Shown in pieces: positions 34,553-42,332 of a stretch of DNA of 42,372 nt. The position numbers and the translations under genes are program-made. The stretch is from assembly GCA_964537505.1 (NCBI GenBank), contig CAZICK010000028.1:1-42372 (forward strand). Reading direction: 5' to 3'. This stretch comes from DAINBT01 sp036732785. Lineage in GTDB: Bacteria > Planctomycetota > Phycisphaerae > Sedimentisphaerales > SM23-30. The notes below the pieces were generated by a model, which saw nothing but the letters and a program-made list of their open reading frames with translations, had not been told where the DNA came from and did no database searches. Each line of letters starts with the position of its first letter. Position 1 is the first letter of the stretch.

Positions 34553-35050
34553 CTACTCCTCATCAAAGAGCTTTTTTTGCCCGGGGGATTCCTGCGGATA
34601 CTGCATTACTTCATGAACTTCTTCTATGAATTGACCTGCCTCCTCAAATTCATGATACACACTTGCAAAACGTATATAAGCCACCTTGTCCAGTTGCTTC
34701 AACCGGGCCATTGTCAATTCTCCGATTGACTGCGATAAAACTTCCTGACCCGACTGCCGCAGTATTTCTTCTTCGATCTCTTCTGCCGCCTCGGCAATCC
34801 GCTGCATCGAAATCGGCCTCTTGTAGCAGGCCTTTTGTATCCCTGCTATAATCTTGTTGCGATTGTACGGAACCCGACTACCGTCTTTTTTCACTACGGT
34901 CAACTTGACCAGGTCCTCAATCCGCTCGTAAGTGGTAAAACGCCTTCCACACAGCAAACACCGACGACGACGGCGAACTACTTGTCCTCCGTCGCTCGAA
35001 CGAGAATCAATTACCTTATCCTTATCCTCTTTACAGTATGGGCATCGCAA
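34553..35050 (-). CDS. nrdR: Transcriptional repressor NrdR
   Basis: NrdR represses ribonucleotide reductase genes when its ATP-cone binds ATP/dATP. The zinc ribbon is RCPYCKEDKDKVIDSRSSDGGQVVRRRRRCLLCGRRFTTYE (Cys3, 6, 31, 34), followed by the ATP-cone VVKKDGSRVPYNRNKIIAGIQKACYKRPISMQRI and the closing LKQLDKVAYIRFASVYHEFEEAGQFIEEV. I use the TTG at 35050 because it puts the start directly before RCPYC, as in the family; the frame also opens at TTG 35077 (adding WRLFGHRF), and neither has a good ribosome-binding site. Length from 35050 is 165 residues, close to the usual 150-160. Confidence 0.94.
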   Translation of the reverse strand: MRCPYCKEDKDKVIDSRSSDGGQVVRRRRRCLLCGRRFTTYERIEDLVKLTVVKKDGSRVPYNRNKIIAGIQKACYKRPISMQRIAEAAEEIEEEILRQSGQEVLSQSIGELTMARLKQLDKVAYIRFASVYHEFEEAGQFIEEVHEVMQYPQESPGQKKLFDEE

Positions 35051-35164
35051 AAATCTGTGTCCAAATAGGCGCCACAACGCAAACCAGCCGGTTTTATCAA
35101 AACGGCCTTCTCAATACTGACAAAACCACCACAATGACTACACCCTACATATCGATATGATAAC

Positions 35165-35193
35165 TAGGTACCACTCAATATATGGGGTGTCAA
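35165..35193 (-). promoter_or_regulatory. nrdR promoter region with NrdR-box-like palindrome
   Basis: ACTCAATATATGGGGT at 35173-35188 (plus strand) matches 13 of 16 positions of the NrdR box ACACWATATATWGTGT, with the ATATAT core intact. On the minus strand a perfect TTGACA (35188-35193) abuts it, with the box in the spacer. The matching -10 (TACCTA, 35165-35170, 17-base spacing) is weak. A lone box is less than the usual pair. This suggests autoregulation of nrdR. Confidence 0.45.
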
Positions 35194-35216
35194 TACAAAA
35201 AACCTTATGAAGCAAC

Positions 35217-35375
35217 CAGTTACAGCAAACTTGCCTGTGACTTTCTTGTTGTTATGCCTGTAACTGCCTTTCCATAAATGAGTTATAAAAAAAATGAAAA
35301 GTTGTTAACAATTTGCAAAATTTGTGTTTTTTTAAAGCGTATTAAAAACTTGCTCCGGGAAAATAAGCAGTTACA
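35217..35375. repeat. Three copies of a CAGTTACA motif between nrdR and cheD
   Basis: CAGTTACAG occurs at 35217-35225, its exact reverse complement CTGTAACTG at 35258-35266, and CAGTTACA again at 35368-35375. The inverted pair is 32 bases apart. The stretch is AT-rich and has no gene. These may be binding sites for a regulator of the divergent nrdR and cheD transcripts, which is speculative. Confidence 0.35.
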
Positions 35376-35415
35376 TCTATACGGCACATCGTTTTTTTTT
35401 ATCTGAATAAAATAC

Positions 35416-35444
35416 TTGCAAAAACTGGGGGAAAATGTTATATT
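35416..35444 (+). promoter_or_regulatory. Sigma-70-type promoter for cheD and the two-component genes
   Basis: TTGCAA at 35416-35421 and TATATT at 35439-35444 are separated by 17 bases, giving a transcript start near 35451 and a leader of about 145 bases before cheD. Confidence 0.5.
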
Positions 35445-35597
35445 CGCCTTTGGACTATGGAGGTTTTGTCCGAAAAACTGGAGGAATCTGGAGAAAAACA
35501 CACCCAATAGTGGCGGGAAGTGTCTTGGTTTTGGCTGGGTTTTGACCAGGTTTAATAGTGAATTCGTTGGTTGGCCTTATGCCAGTGGAGTTGGAAA

Positions 35598-36161
35598 TTG
35601 GAAAAGATTATCGATATTCAAACAGGTGCGGTCAGGGCTCAACAGGGAAAAGGAATATTGAAGTCGAGCGCTATTGGTTCCTGCATTGCCATTGCAGCGT
35701 ATGATGCTGTGGAAAATATCGGGGCGATGGCGCACGTTATGCTGCCGGGAACTGCCCCAGCCGACAAAAAAAACAGCGAAAAAACAAAATATGCCGCCAA
35801 TGCTATCGACACCTTGATCGGCATGATGATCGATCTGGGCACAAAAAAGGACAACATTGAAGTAGTTATAGCCGGTGGAGCAAACGTACTCAAAAAAAGT
35901 GATGATACCATCTGCGAAAGCAACATTAAATCTATATTGGAAATACTGAAAGAAAAGCAACTGCACATAAAGGAACAAGCCATCGGGGGAACCTCCAGAA
36001 GAAGCATTTCTCTCGATGTCGAAAATGGGGTTGTATCCTATACCGAAGGCAACGGCTGCGAAATGCAACTGTGGCGTTCACAAAAAACCACAAAACAACC
36101 TTTCGGTTCGACCGGCCCGGGCGAAGTTGACTCGGCGCCATTCCGGCCAACCTTAGCGTAA
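35598..36161 (+). CDS. cheD: Chemoreceptor glutamine deamidase CheD
   Basis: CheD deamidates specific glutamines of chemoreceptors, tuning their signalling. The catalytic Cys29 lies in SSAIGSCIAIAAYD and His46 in GAMAHVMLPG, as in Thermotoga CheD; the third catalytic residue is Ser23 where Thr is usual. VVIAGGANVL and the GGTSRRSISLDVENGVVSYT end also fit the family. I use TTG at 35598 because GGAG at 35587-35590 is seven bases upstream and the family starts just there; the frame is open from TTG 35571. A C-terminal tail of about 25 residues (SQKTTKQPFGSTGPGEVDSAPF) is extra. It precedes the histidine kinase by 29 bases with no CheC in view. Confidence 0.9.
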   Translation: MEKIIDIQTGAVRAQQGKGILKSSAIGSCIAIAAYDAVENIGAMAHVMLPGTAPADKKNSEKTKYAANAIDTLIGMMIDLGTKKDNIEVVIAGGANVLKKSDDTICESNIKSILEILKEKQLHIKEQAIGGTSRRSISLDVENGVVSYTEGNGCEMQLWRSQKTTKQPFGSTGPGEVDSAPFRPTLA

Positions 36162-36190
36162 AATTTTGCCATCGTGTTATTATAAACAAT

Positions 36191-38083
36191 ATGGATAAAC
36201 AGCCGAATAATCTCAGTCGCTACGCCAAAAATCAACAGCAACTCAATGCTGCCAACCAGCAACTTAGAGCCGCCAATCAACAGTTGCAGGCCAGCCAGCA
36301 GCAGCTCAAAGCCTCCAATCAGCAACTGCAAGCCAGCCAGCAGCAGTTACGGGCCAATGAAATCGAGTTGCGCAGGCTTAATCATAATTTGCAGGATCGC
36401 GTCAAGGAGCTTGACTGTCTCCATAATTTCTCAAGACTGTTGGGGCGGCGCAATATTCCACTGGACCAGTTGCTCCAGCAACTGGTGGGTTTGATTCCTC
36501 CTGCCTGGCAATATCCGGAAGCTACCGCAGCGAGGATTGTATTAAAAGACAAGGAATTCCAAACCGATAATTTCAAACATACTCCATGGATGCTTTCCGC
36601 GGCTATCGATCTGCACGGCAAAAAAGCGGGTTCTCTCGAAGTTTGCTACCTTGAAGAGAAATCTCCGATCGACAAAGGGCCTTTCATCAAAGAAGAAAAA
36701 AAACTGATCAGCGATTTGGCCCAGTTGGTTTCTGAGGTAGCCGAGCACAAATTGGCCGATGAAGCCGTAAAGGCTGCCAACCAGCAACTCAATGCCGCCA
36801 ACCAGCAACTCAATGCCGCCAATCAACAGTTGCAGGCCAGCCAGCAGCAACTCAATGCTGCAAACCAGCAACTTAAAGCCACAAATCAGCAGTTGCAGGC
36901 CAGCCAGCAGCAACTCAATGCTGCAAACCAGCAACTTAAAGCCACAAATCAGCAGTTGCAGGCCAGCCAGCAGCAGCTCAATGCTGCAAACCAGCAACTT
37001 AAAGCCACAAATCAGCAGTTGCAGGCCAGCAAGGAGAGACTGACGCGGGCACAACGGATCGCTCATCTGGGAAACTGGGACTGGAACCTGCAAACGAATG
37101 ATCTGTTCTGGTCGGATGAATTGTACCGTATTCATAAATTACCAGAAGACTCGGACCCCGAATACAGGGGGCGATGGAGTGACATTTTTGTTCATCCAGA
37201 CCACAAAGCCATTATCAAGAAAGCAATGCAGGACGCCATTAATGGCACAAAAGAATATGATTGCGAAGTGAATATCGTTTGTCTTGATGGTGAAATACGG
37301 ACTATACACACCCAAGGTGAGGTCATCAGGGATGATTCGGGAAACCCAATACGATTTGTGGGAACAGCTCTGGATATCACAGAACGCAAACATGTACAGG
37401 AAAAGCTTTTGAAGTATCAGGAGCAACTACGATCACTTGCTTCCGAATTATCGTTAGCTGAAGAGCGGGAAAGGCAGCGCATCGCCGCTGAGTTCCATGA
37501 CCGCATCGGACAGATACTGGTATTTTCCAAGCTGAATCTGGACACCCTCTGTGCCTCGGCCCATTCGGACGAAGCCACCCAAACCCTCAAGCAAATCAGC
37601 AATATGATTGGGCAGGCCATCCATGACACGCGATCCTTGACATTCCATCTTAGTTCACCTATATTGTACGAGTTGGGCTTAGAAGCGGCACTGGCTGAAC
37701 TACTGAGGGAACAATTTGGGAAGTGTCCCGAAACCATCACGGAATTTGACGACGACGGCTTGCCAAAACCGCTTAAAAATGATGTCCGCGTCCTGATCTA
37801 TCAGGTCGTACGCGAAATATTGGTTAACGTGACAAAGCACGCCAGCGCACGAAAAATCAAGATGGCAATCAAAAAGGACAATAACAAAATTCGAATAACC
37901 GTTACCGATAACGGTGTTGGTTTCGACCCGGAGAAAACCAGCCTGGACCGTAGTCAGGGCGGCGGTTTTGGGATTTTCAGCATCCGCGAACGCCTGGGAT
38001 ATATCGGTGGACAATTTGAGATCGCCTCCAGGCCGGGGCATGGAACGCGTGCTACGCTTGCAGTACCGCTGAGTGATTCCTAA
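36191..38083 (+). CDS. Coiled-coil/PAS histidine kinase (NarX/LuxR-type HisKA_3)
   Basis: A 630-residue cytoplasmic sensor kinase with no membrane segments. Order: Gln/Asn-rich heptad coil (residues about 12-60, NQQLRAANQQLQASQQQLKAS), a GAF-like domain (about 70-185, with ATAARIVLKDKEF and SAAIDLHGKKAGSLEVCY), a second heptad coil (195-280), a PAS_3 domain (281-400, AHLGNWDWNLQTNDLFWSDELYRI and FVGTALDITERKH), the HisKA_3 dimerisation helix with phosphoacceptor His436 in RQRIAAEFHDRIGQ, and HATPase_c (VREILVNVTKHASA, VTDNGVGFDP, GGFGIFSIRERL). It would phosphorylate the response regulator encoded 220 bases downstream. The start has no clear ribosome-binding site. Confidence 0.92.
   Translation: MDKQPNNLSRYAKNQQQLNAANQQLRAANQQLQASQQQLKASNQQLQASQQQLRANEIELRRLNHNLQDRVKELDCLHNFSRLLGRRNIPLDQLLQQLVGLIPPAWQYPEATAARIVLKDKEFQTDNFKHTPWMLSAAIDLHGKKAGSLEVCYLEEKSPIDKGPFIKEEKKLISDLAQLVSEVAEHKLADEAVKAANQQLNAANQQLNAANQQLQASQQQLNAANQQLKATNQQLQASQQQLNAANQQLKATNQQLQASQQQLNAANQQLKATNQQLQASKERLTRAQRIAHLGNWDWNLQTNDLFWSDELYRIHKLPEDSDPEYRGRWSDIFVHPDHKAIIKKAMQDAINGTKEYDCEVNIVCLDGEIRTIHTQGEVIRDDSGNPIRFVGTALDITERKHVQEKLLKYQEQLRSLASELSLAEERERQRIAAEFHDRIGQILVFSKLNLDTLCASAHSDEATQTLKQISNMIGQAIHDTRSLTFHLSSPILYELGLEAALAELLREQFGKCPETITEFDDDGLPKPLKNDVRVLIYQVVREILVNVTKHASARKIKMAIKKDNNKIRITVTDNGVGFDPEKTSLDRSQGGGFGIFSIRERLGYIGGQFEIASRPGHGTRATLAVPLSDS
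36841..37029 (+). repeat. 63-bp tandem repeat, three copies, inside the kinase gene
   Basis: Three consecutive 63-base units start at 36841, 36904 and 36967 and differ by a single synonymous base (CAA/CAG in copy 3). Each encodes 21 residues, three heptads of the coiled coil (SQQQLNAANQQLKATNQQLQA). More diverged units precede them (36778-36840) and occur at 36235-36360. Near-identity at synonymous sites points to recent expansion or gene conversion. Confidence 0.95.
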
Positions 38084-38302
38084 CCAGGCAGGGAGCCGCA
38101 ACCAAATATGGGTATGTGGGCATCTTTGGTGAGGTAAATACTTGTACCACTAACGAGTAAATTCTTGTTTTCTTACGCAAAATCTTATTAACAGTTTGCA
38201 TAGGTGCTTACACCGGATTGGGTTGCGGCCTTTGCCGCTTTGTGACCGTTTCACGCACAACTTTACTCGCAAGAGACTAAAACTACTTCAGGAGATGACA
38301 AA

Positions 38303-38962
38303 ATGGCAATTAGAATTCTCTTGGCGGACGACCATGGAATTGTACGCAATGGCCTACGATCTTTGATTGAAAAACAGGCCAATTCGGAAATGAAGGTAAT
38401 CGCCGAAGCGGAAAACGGACGAATCGCGGTACAGCTTGCCAGCGAACTCCGGCCTGATATCATCATTATGGATATCAGTATGCCCGATCTGAACGGCATG
38501 GAAGCCAGCCGTCAAATCCTGGACAAACACCCGGGAATCAAAATATTGGGCCTTTCTATGCATTCCAATCGTCGGTTTGTCGCCGACATGCTCAGTGCGG
38601 GTGTATGTGGCTATATGCTCAAAGAAAGCCTTTTTGATGAACTCATACTCGCCATTCGCACCATTATGACTGGTGATACCTACCTAAGTCCCAGAATCAC
38701 CGGTGTCGTCATAGAGGACTACATCTCTCGTTTGGCTAAGGGCGAAACTTCCCACAGCGATGTCCTGACCGGCAGAGAGCGCGAGGTGCTGCAACTTTTG
38801 GCCGAGGGCAAATCCACCAAGCAGATCGCCGGACAACTCCACGTCAGCGTCAAGACCATCGAATCGAATCGACGCCAGATTATGAACAAATTGGGCATCG
38901 ACAGCATTGCCGAATTGACAAAATACGCCATTCGGGAAGGGCTTACCTCACTGGAGCCTTGA
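38303..38962 (+). CDS. NarL/FixJ-family response regulator
   Basis: A 219-residue DNA-binding response regulator. The receiver (residues 1-120) has the acidic pair in LLADDHG, phosphoacceptor Asp57 in PDIIIMDISMPDLNG, the Thr/Ser switch in ILGLSMHSN and Lys in GYMLKES. The C-terminal LuxR-type HTH (about 150-215) reads LTGREREVLQLLAEGKSTKQIAGQLHVSVKTIESNRRQIMNKLGI. AGGAG lies about seven bases before the ATG. It is the natural partner of the kinase upstream. The 219-base gap between them (38084-38302) shows no gene and no convincing promoter. Confidence 0.94.
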   Translation: MAIRILLADDHGIVRNGLRSLIEKQANSEMKVIAEAENGRIAVQLASELRPDIIIMDISMPDLNGMEASRQILDKHPGIKILGLSMHSNRRFVADMLSAGVCGYMLKESLFDELILAIRTIMTGDTYLSPRITGVVIEDYISRLAKGETSHSDVLTGREREVLQLLAEGKSTKQIAGQLHVSVKTIESNRRQIMNKLGIDSIAELTKYAIREGLTSLEP

Positions 38963-39045
38963 TGTCCTTGGCCGCCTTAACAGGCACAGCCGCCACAGAT
39001 CGGCTATTTGCCCCCAATCGCATTATTAATTAAATACAATTGGTA

Positions 39046-39113
39046 TAAGAATCTACTTTCGCACAGGGGACCCTGTTGAATGAAAATTGGGGCAAAAAAA
39101 CTGCGAAAGTTAA
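39046..39113 (-). repeat. Dispersed intergenic repeat, copy D (left half, inverted)
   Basis: Reading the minus strand, this copy matches the left 70 bases of copy C (TTAACTTTCGCAGTTTTT, then CCATTTTCATTCAACAGGG-like sequence and GCGAAA) and lacks the right part with the hairpin. Its ends form a perfect 9-bp inverted repeat, ACTTTCGCA at 39055-39063 and TGCGAAAGT at 39102-39110, suggesting a small transposable unit within the longer repeat. It lies between the response regulator and gyrA. Confidence 0.75.
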
Positions 39114-39178
39114 GTTGTTGGATGAGGTGAAGATATTGTTGCCTTGACGGTGGTTGCCGGGTAAAATGGCCAGGTTGT

Positions 39179-39207
39179 TTGTAGTTTGCGACCAGGATTG
39201 GTATAAG
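39179..39207 (+). promoter_or_regulatory. Extended -10 promoter for gyrA
   Basis: TATAAG at 39202-39207 is preceded by TG one base upstream (extended -10), with TTGTAG at 39179-39184 and a 17-base spacer. It lies 25 bases before the GTG start, giving a short leader. Confidence 0.4.
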
Positions 39208-39231
39208 TATTGTTTTCAGAGGATTTGACGG

Positions 39232-41898
39232 GTGATCGAACAGAGATTTAACGAGAGAATCGAAGATAAGTCTATACTGGATGAGTTGAAGGAGTCGTAT
39301 CTTAACTACGCGATGAGCGTGATTATCAGCCGTGCTCTGCCTGACGTTCGCGATGGGCTTAAACCATCACAAAGACGTATTCTCGTGGCAATGAACGATC
39401 TCAACCTCGGTCCACGTGCTAAACATCGTAAATGCGCGAAAATCGTGGGTGATACCAGTGGCAACTATCATCCGCATGGCGATCAGGCTACGTACGGTAC
39501 GCTGGTGCGGATGGGGCAGTTGTGGGCGATGCGTGAGCGGCTGGTGGATCCGCAGGGAAATTTCGGCAGTATCGACGATGATCCGCCGGCAGCAATGCGA
39601 TATACCGAGGCCCGAATGGCCTCGGCGGCGGCCGATATGATGGAGGACCTCAAATGCGAGACGGTTGATTACATAGCGAACTACGATGAGACCACCACCG
39701 AACCGACGGTTTTGCCGAGTAAGTTTCCAAATCTGCTGGTTAACGGCAGTGTCGGTATAGCGGTGGGTATGTCAACGAGTATTCCGCCGCATAATCCGTC
39801 TGAGGTTTGCGATGCTCTGATCCTGTTGATCGACGATCCTGAATGCGGTTTTAAGGATATTATGACGGTTCTGCCCGGTCCTGATTTTCCTACCGGTGGG
39901 ACAATCTGCGGTCGCAAGGGCATTATCGACGGTTATACGACCGGTCGCGGTATCGTCATCGTCAGGGCCAAGCTCCATACCGAAACCACCAAAAAGGGCA
40001 AAAATCTGGTAGTTGTTGATGAGATACCCTATCAGACGGTTAAGTCGCAAATCGTCATGAAGATCGCTGATTGTGTCAACAGCGGCGTTATCCCTGAGAT
40101 TTCGGATGTGCGGGACGAGTCTGACCGTAATGGTATGCGGATTGTCGTGGAACTGCGCCGCGAAGCTGAGGACCAGGTGGTCATCAATCAACTTTACAAA
40201 TATACCGCCTTGCAATCCTCCTTTAGTATTATCAATATCGCCCTGGTCAAGAATCGCCCGCAGACGCTGAACATCAAACAGATGCTTCAACTGTTTATCG
40301 ATCATCGCAAGGATGTGATACGTCGGCGAACGCGTTTTCTGCTGCGCAAAGCACGGACCCGTGCTCACATTGTAGAGGGTCTGCTGCTGGCGCAAAGTGA
40401 CATTGATGAGATTATCCGCATCATACGGCAATCATCGGATGTGCCCGCTGCCAAACAGGCTCTGATGGCGAAAGCTCTGCGTTTGATGGAACATGCAACG
40501 CTAAAAAACCTTTTGCCGGCGGAATTCGTGGCGGAGAAAAGCACTACCGATCAGTTCCTCACCGGTCCGCAGGCGGACGCTATTTTAGCTATGCAACTGC
40601 AGCGCCTGACCGGACTGGAGCTGGAAAAACTGGCTAAGGAATTTGCCGCTCTGACCGAGGAGATCAACGGGTATGAGGCGATCCTGGCGAGCGAAGATTT
40701 GGTTTTGGATATTATTCGAGAAGACATTTATGAGATGAAGGAAAAGTATAGCTCGCCGCGGAGGACCGAGATCGCGGAGGAGGCGGTCGGTTTTAACATT
40801 GAAGACCTTATCGCTGAGGAAGAGATTGTCGTTACCGTCAGTCATGACGGGTATATCAAGCGAATGCCAATCGATACGTACCGCCGCCAGGGTCGCGGCG
40901 GACGGGGCATCATCGGCAGTGATACCAAGGAAGGTGATTTTATCGAGCACTTTTTCATCGCCAGTACGCATGATTACCTCTGCTGTTTTACGAACCGCGG
41001 CCGCTGTTATTGGCAGCGGGTTCACAGTATTCCCCAACTGTCACGACAGAGCCGTGGGCGCAACATTGCCAATCTGCTGCGGATGGACAAAAACGAGAGT
41101 ATTACCGAGATACTGCCGGTTCGTCAGTTTGACGAACGGATGGTGTTCTTTGCCACGCAAAACGGTTTTGTAAAGAAAACGCCGTTGAGCGCGTTTGGTA
41201 ATGTTCGGACAGTCGGCATTAACGCCATTACGCTTGCTCAGGGTGATGATGTCATCGGTACTCGTATTACCACCGGTGGTGACGAGATTATTCTGGGTAC
41301 ACGTGACGGTATGGCTATTCGCTTTCATGAAGATCAGGTCAGGGCCATGGGACGCAGTGCTCGTGGCGTTAAGGGGATCAACCTTCGGGACAACGATCAT
41401 GTTGTCGATCTGATCGTGGCCCGGCCCGGCCGGTCGCTGCTGACCGTTTGCGAAAACGGCTACGGGAAACGGACCAGTCTGGAAGACTACCGCCGTCAGA
41501 ATCGGGGTGGGATTGGTCTGATCAATATCAAGACCACCGAACGGAACGGTCATGTGGTTGCCCTTAAGGCTGTCAACGAAGATGATGACCTTATGCTGAT
41601 TAGTTCCGGCGGTATTATCATTCGTACCGGCCTGGACCAGCTCCGTGACATCGGACGCAACACTCAGGGGGTCAGGTTGATTCGTCTGGATGAGGGCGAT
41701 AAGCTGGTGGCCGTGGCCAGGGTGGTGAAGGAAAACGGCAAAGAAGACAACAATACATCTGAAAACGTTGTGGAAACCGATGACGAAACCGAAAACACAA
41801 CCCAAAACGACAATCAAGACAATACCGACATACTTGAAAATAGTATAGAAAATGGCGATGCGCCCGAGAGCACACCGGAAGATACAGATAGCCAATAA
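39232..41898 (+). CDS. gyrA: DNA gyrase subunit A
   Basis: The breakage-rejoining subunit of gyrase, acting with GyrB to introduce negative supercoils. ESYLNYAMSVIISRALPDVRDGLKPSQRRIL opens the winged-helix domain; Tyr124 in AMRYTEARMA is the active-site tyrosine. The C-terminal beta-pinwheel contains the GyrA box as QGRGGRG in YRRQGRGGRGIIGSD, which separates GyrA from ParC. A Glu/Asp/Asn-rich tail of about 55 residues closes it. The quinolone-region sequence is HPHGDQATYGT: positions equivalent to E. coli Ser83 and Asp87 are Gln85 and Gly89. The start is GTG with GAGG 10 bases upstream. Confidence 0.95.
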   Translation: MIEQRFNERIEDKSILDELKESYLNYAMSVIISRALPDVRDGLKPSQRRILVAMNDLNLGPRAKHRKCAKIVGDTSGNYHPHGDQATYGTLVRMGQLWAMRERLVDPQGNFGSIDDDPPAAMRYTEARMASAAADMMEDLKCETVDYIANYDETTTEPTVLPSKFPNLLVNGSVGIAVGMSTSIPPHNPSEVCDALILLIDDPECGFKDIMTVLPGPDFPTGGTICGRKGIIDGYTTGRGIVIVRAKLHTETTKKGKNLVVVDEIPYQTVKSQIVMKIADCVNSGVIPEISDVRDESDRNGMRIVVELRREAEDQVVINQLYKYTALQSSFSIINIALVKNRPQTLNIKQMLQLFIDHRKDVIRRRTRFLLRKARTRAHIVEGLLLAQSDIDEIIRIIRQSSDVPAAKQALMAKALRLMEHATLKNLLPAEFVAEKSTTDQFLTGPQADAILAMQLQRLTGLELEKLAKEFAALTEEINGYEAILASEDLVLDIIREDIYEMKEKYSSPRRTEIAEEAVGFNIEDLIAEEEIVVTVSHDGYIKRMPIDTYRRQGRGGRGIIGSDTKEGDFIEHFFIASTHDYLCCFTNRGRCYWQRVHSIPQLSRQSRGRNIANLLRMDKNESITEILPVRQFDERMVFFATQNGFVKKTPLSAFGNVRTVGINAITLAQGDDVIGTRITTGGDEIILGTRDGMAIRFHEDQVRAMGRSARGVKGINLRDNDHVVDLIVARPGRSLLTVCENGYGKRTSLEDYRRQNRGGIGLINIKTTERNGHVVALKAVNEDDDLMLISSGGIIIRTGLDQLRDIGRNTQGVRLIRLDEGDKLVAVARVVKENGKEDNNTSENVVETDDETENTTQNDNQDNTDILENSIENGDAPESTPEDTDSQ

Positions 41899-41915
41899 AA
41901 CGTCTGGGAACCTTG

Positions 41916-42245
41916 ATGTATGTAGGTGATAATAACGATATTATCGGCATCCCGAAATACCTGTCGAGCCTCAGTACTGTTACGGAAGGAAAGAATCCAT
42001 TTATGACTGTGTTAAGGGAGCCTCTAAAAATTGCTTTTGTCACGAGAACGAGCGAAATTTTCGTCAGCGAGGCAGAGGTCAAAAATCGCCGCAGGCATAG
42101 TTGAAACTATGTTGAGGACGATTTTTGGCCGATAACGATGCTGACGGAAATTGCAGCCGTTCGTAGTAAAAATGAATTTTTAGAGGTTCCCTTAATAATA
42201 CGGCTTGCCCAGTATCTTCTTGCAAAACTGATCCGTCGAACATAA
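41916..42245 (+). pseudogene. Possible small gene interrupted by the TTAA element
   Basis: An ATG 18 bases after gyrA (41916, GGGA just upstream) opens a frame reading MYVGDNNDIIGIPKYLSSLSTVTEGKNPFMTVL up to the left edge of the MITE-like element. If the element and one TTAA copy are removed, the same frame continues IIRLAQYLLAKLIRRT and stops at 42243-42245, making about 49 codons. No family is recognised and the continuity could be chance. Confidence 0.25.
42012..42195. mobile_element. MITE-like inverted-repeat element flanked by TTAA
   Basis: The ends are TTAAGGGAGCCTCTAAAAAT (42012 onward) and its inverted partner ending at 42195, 20 of 21 positions matching; after a non-matching stretch AATTT-CGTCAGC also pairs. 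TTAA at both edges is either part of the repeat or a 4-bp target duplication. The centre holds CAAAAATCG/CGATTTTTG and CATAGTT/AACTATG inverted repeats, so the whole 184 bases can fold into one hairpin. There is no transposase frame. Such elements are moved by a transposase encoded elsewhere. Confidence 0.8.
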
Positions 42246-42288
42246 AGTGGATGGAAATTTGTCAGAATGCGTCTTCCTTATAGGGTTG

Positions 42289-42294
42289 TATAAT
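42289..42294 (+). promoter_or_regulatory. -10 element before the last gene
   Basis: A perfect TATAAT at 42289-42294 lies 38 bases before the ATG at 42333. No -35 with good spacing is seen (TTGTCA lies 24 bases upstream). The remainder of 42196-42332 holds no gene. Confidence 0.4.
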
Positions 42295-42332
42295 AGAAAA
42301 AGTTAAATTCCAGCAATTGAGGTGCTAAACGG

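Noticed and set aside
35011..35163. Small cysteine-rich minus-strand frame (GCSHCGGFVSIEKAVLIKPAGL...) overlapping the nrdR start
   Set aside because: It looks like a zinc ribbon but has no start codon after the upstream stop and overlaps nrdR by about 40 bases; not enough to call a gene.
36841..37029. CRISPR-like array
   Set aside because: The units are contiguous and coding with no spacers; they are coiled-coil heptads. No CRISPR array is present in the window.
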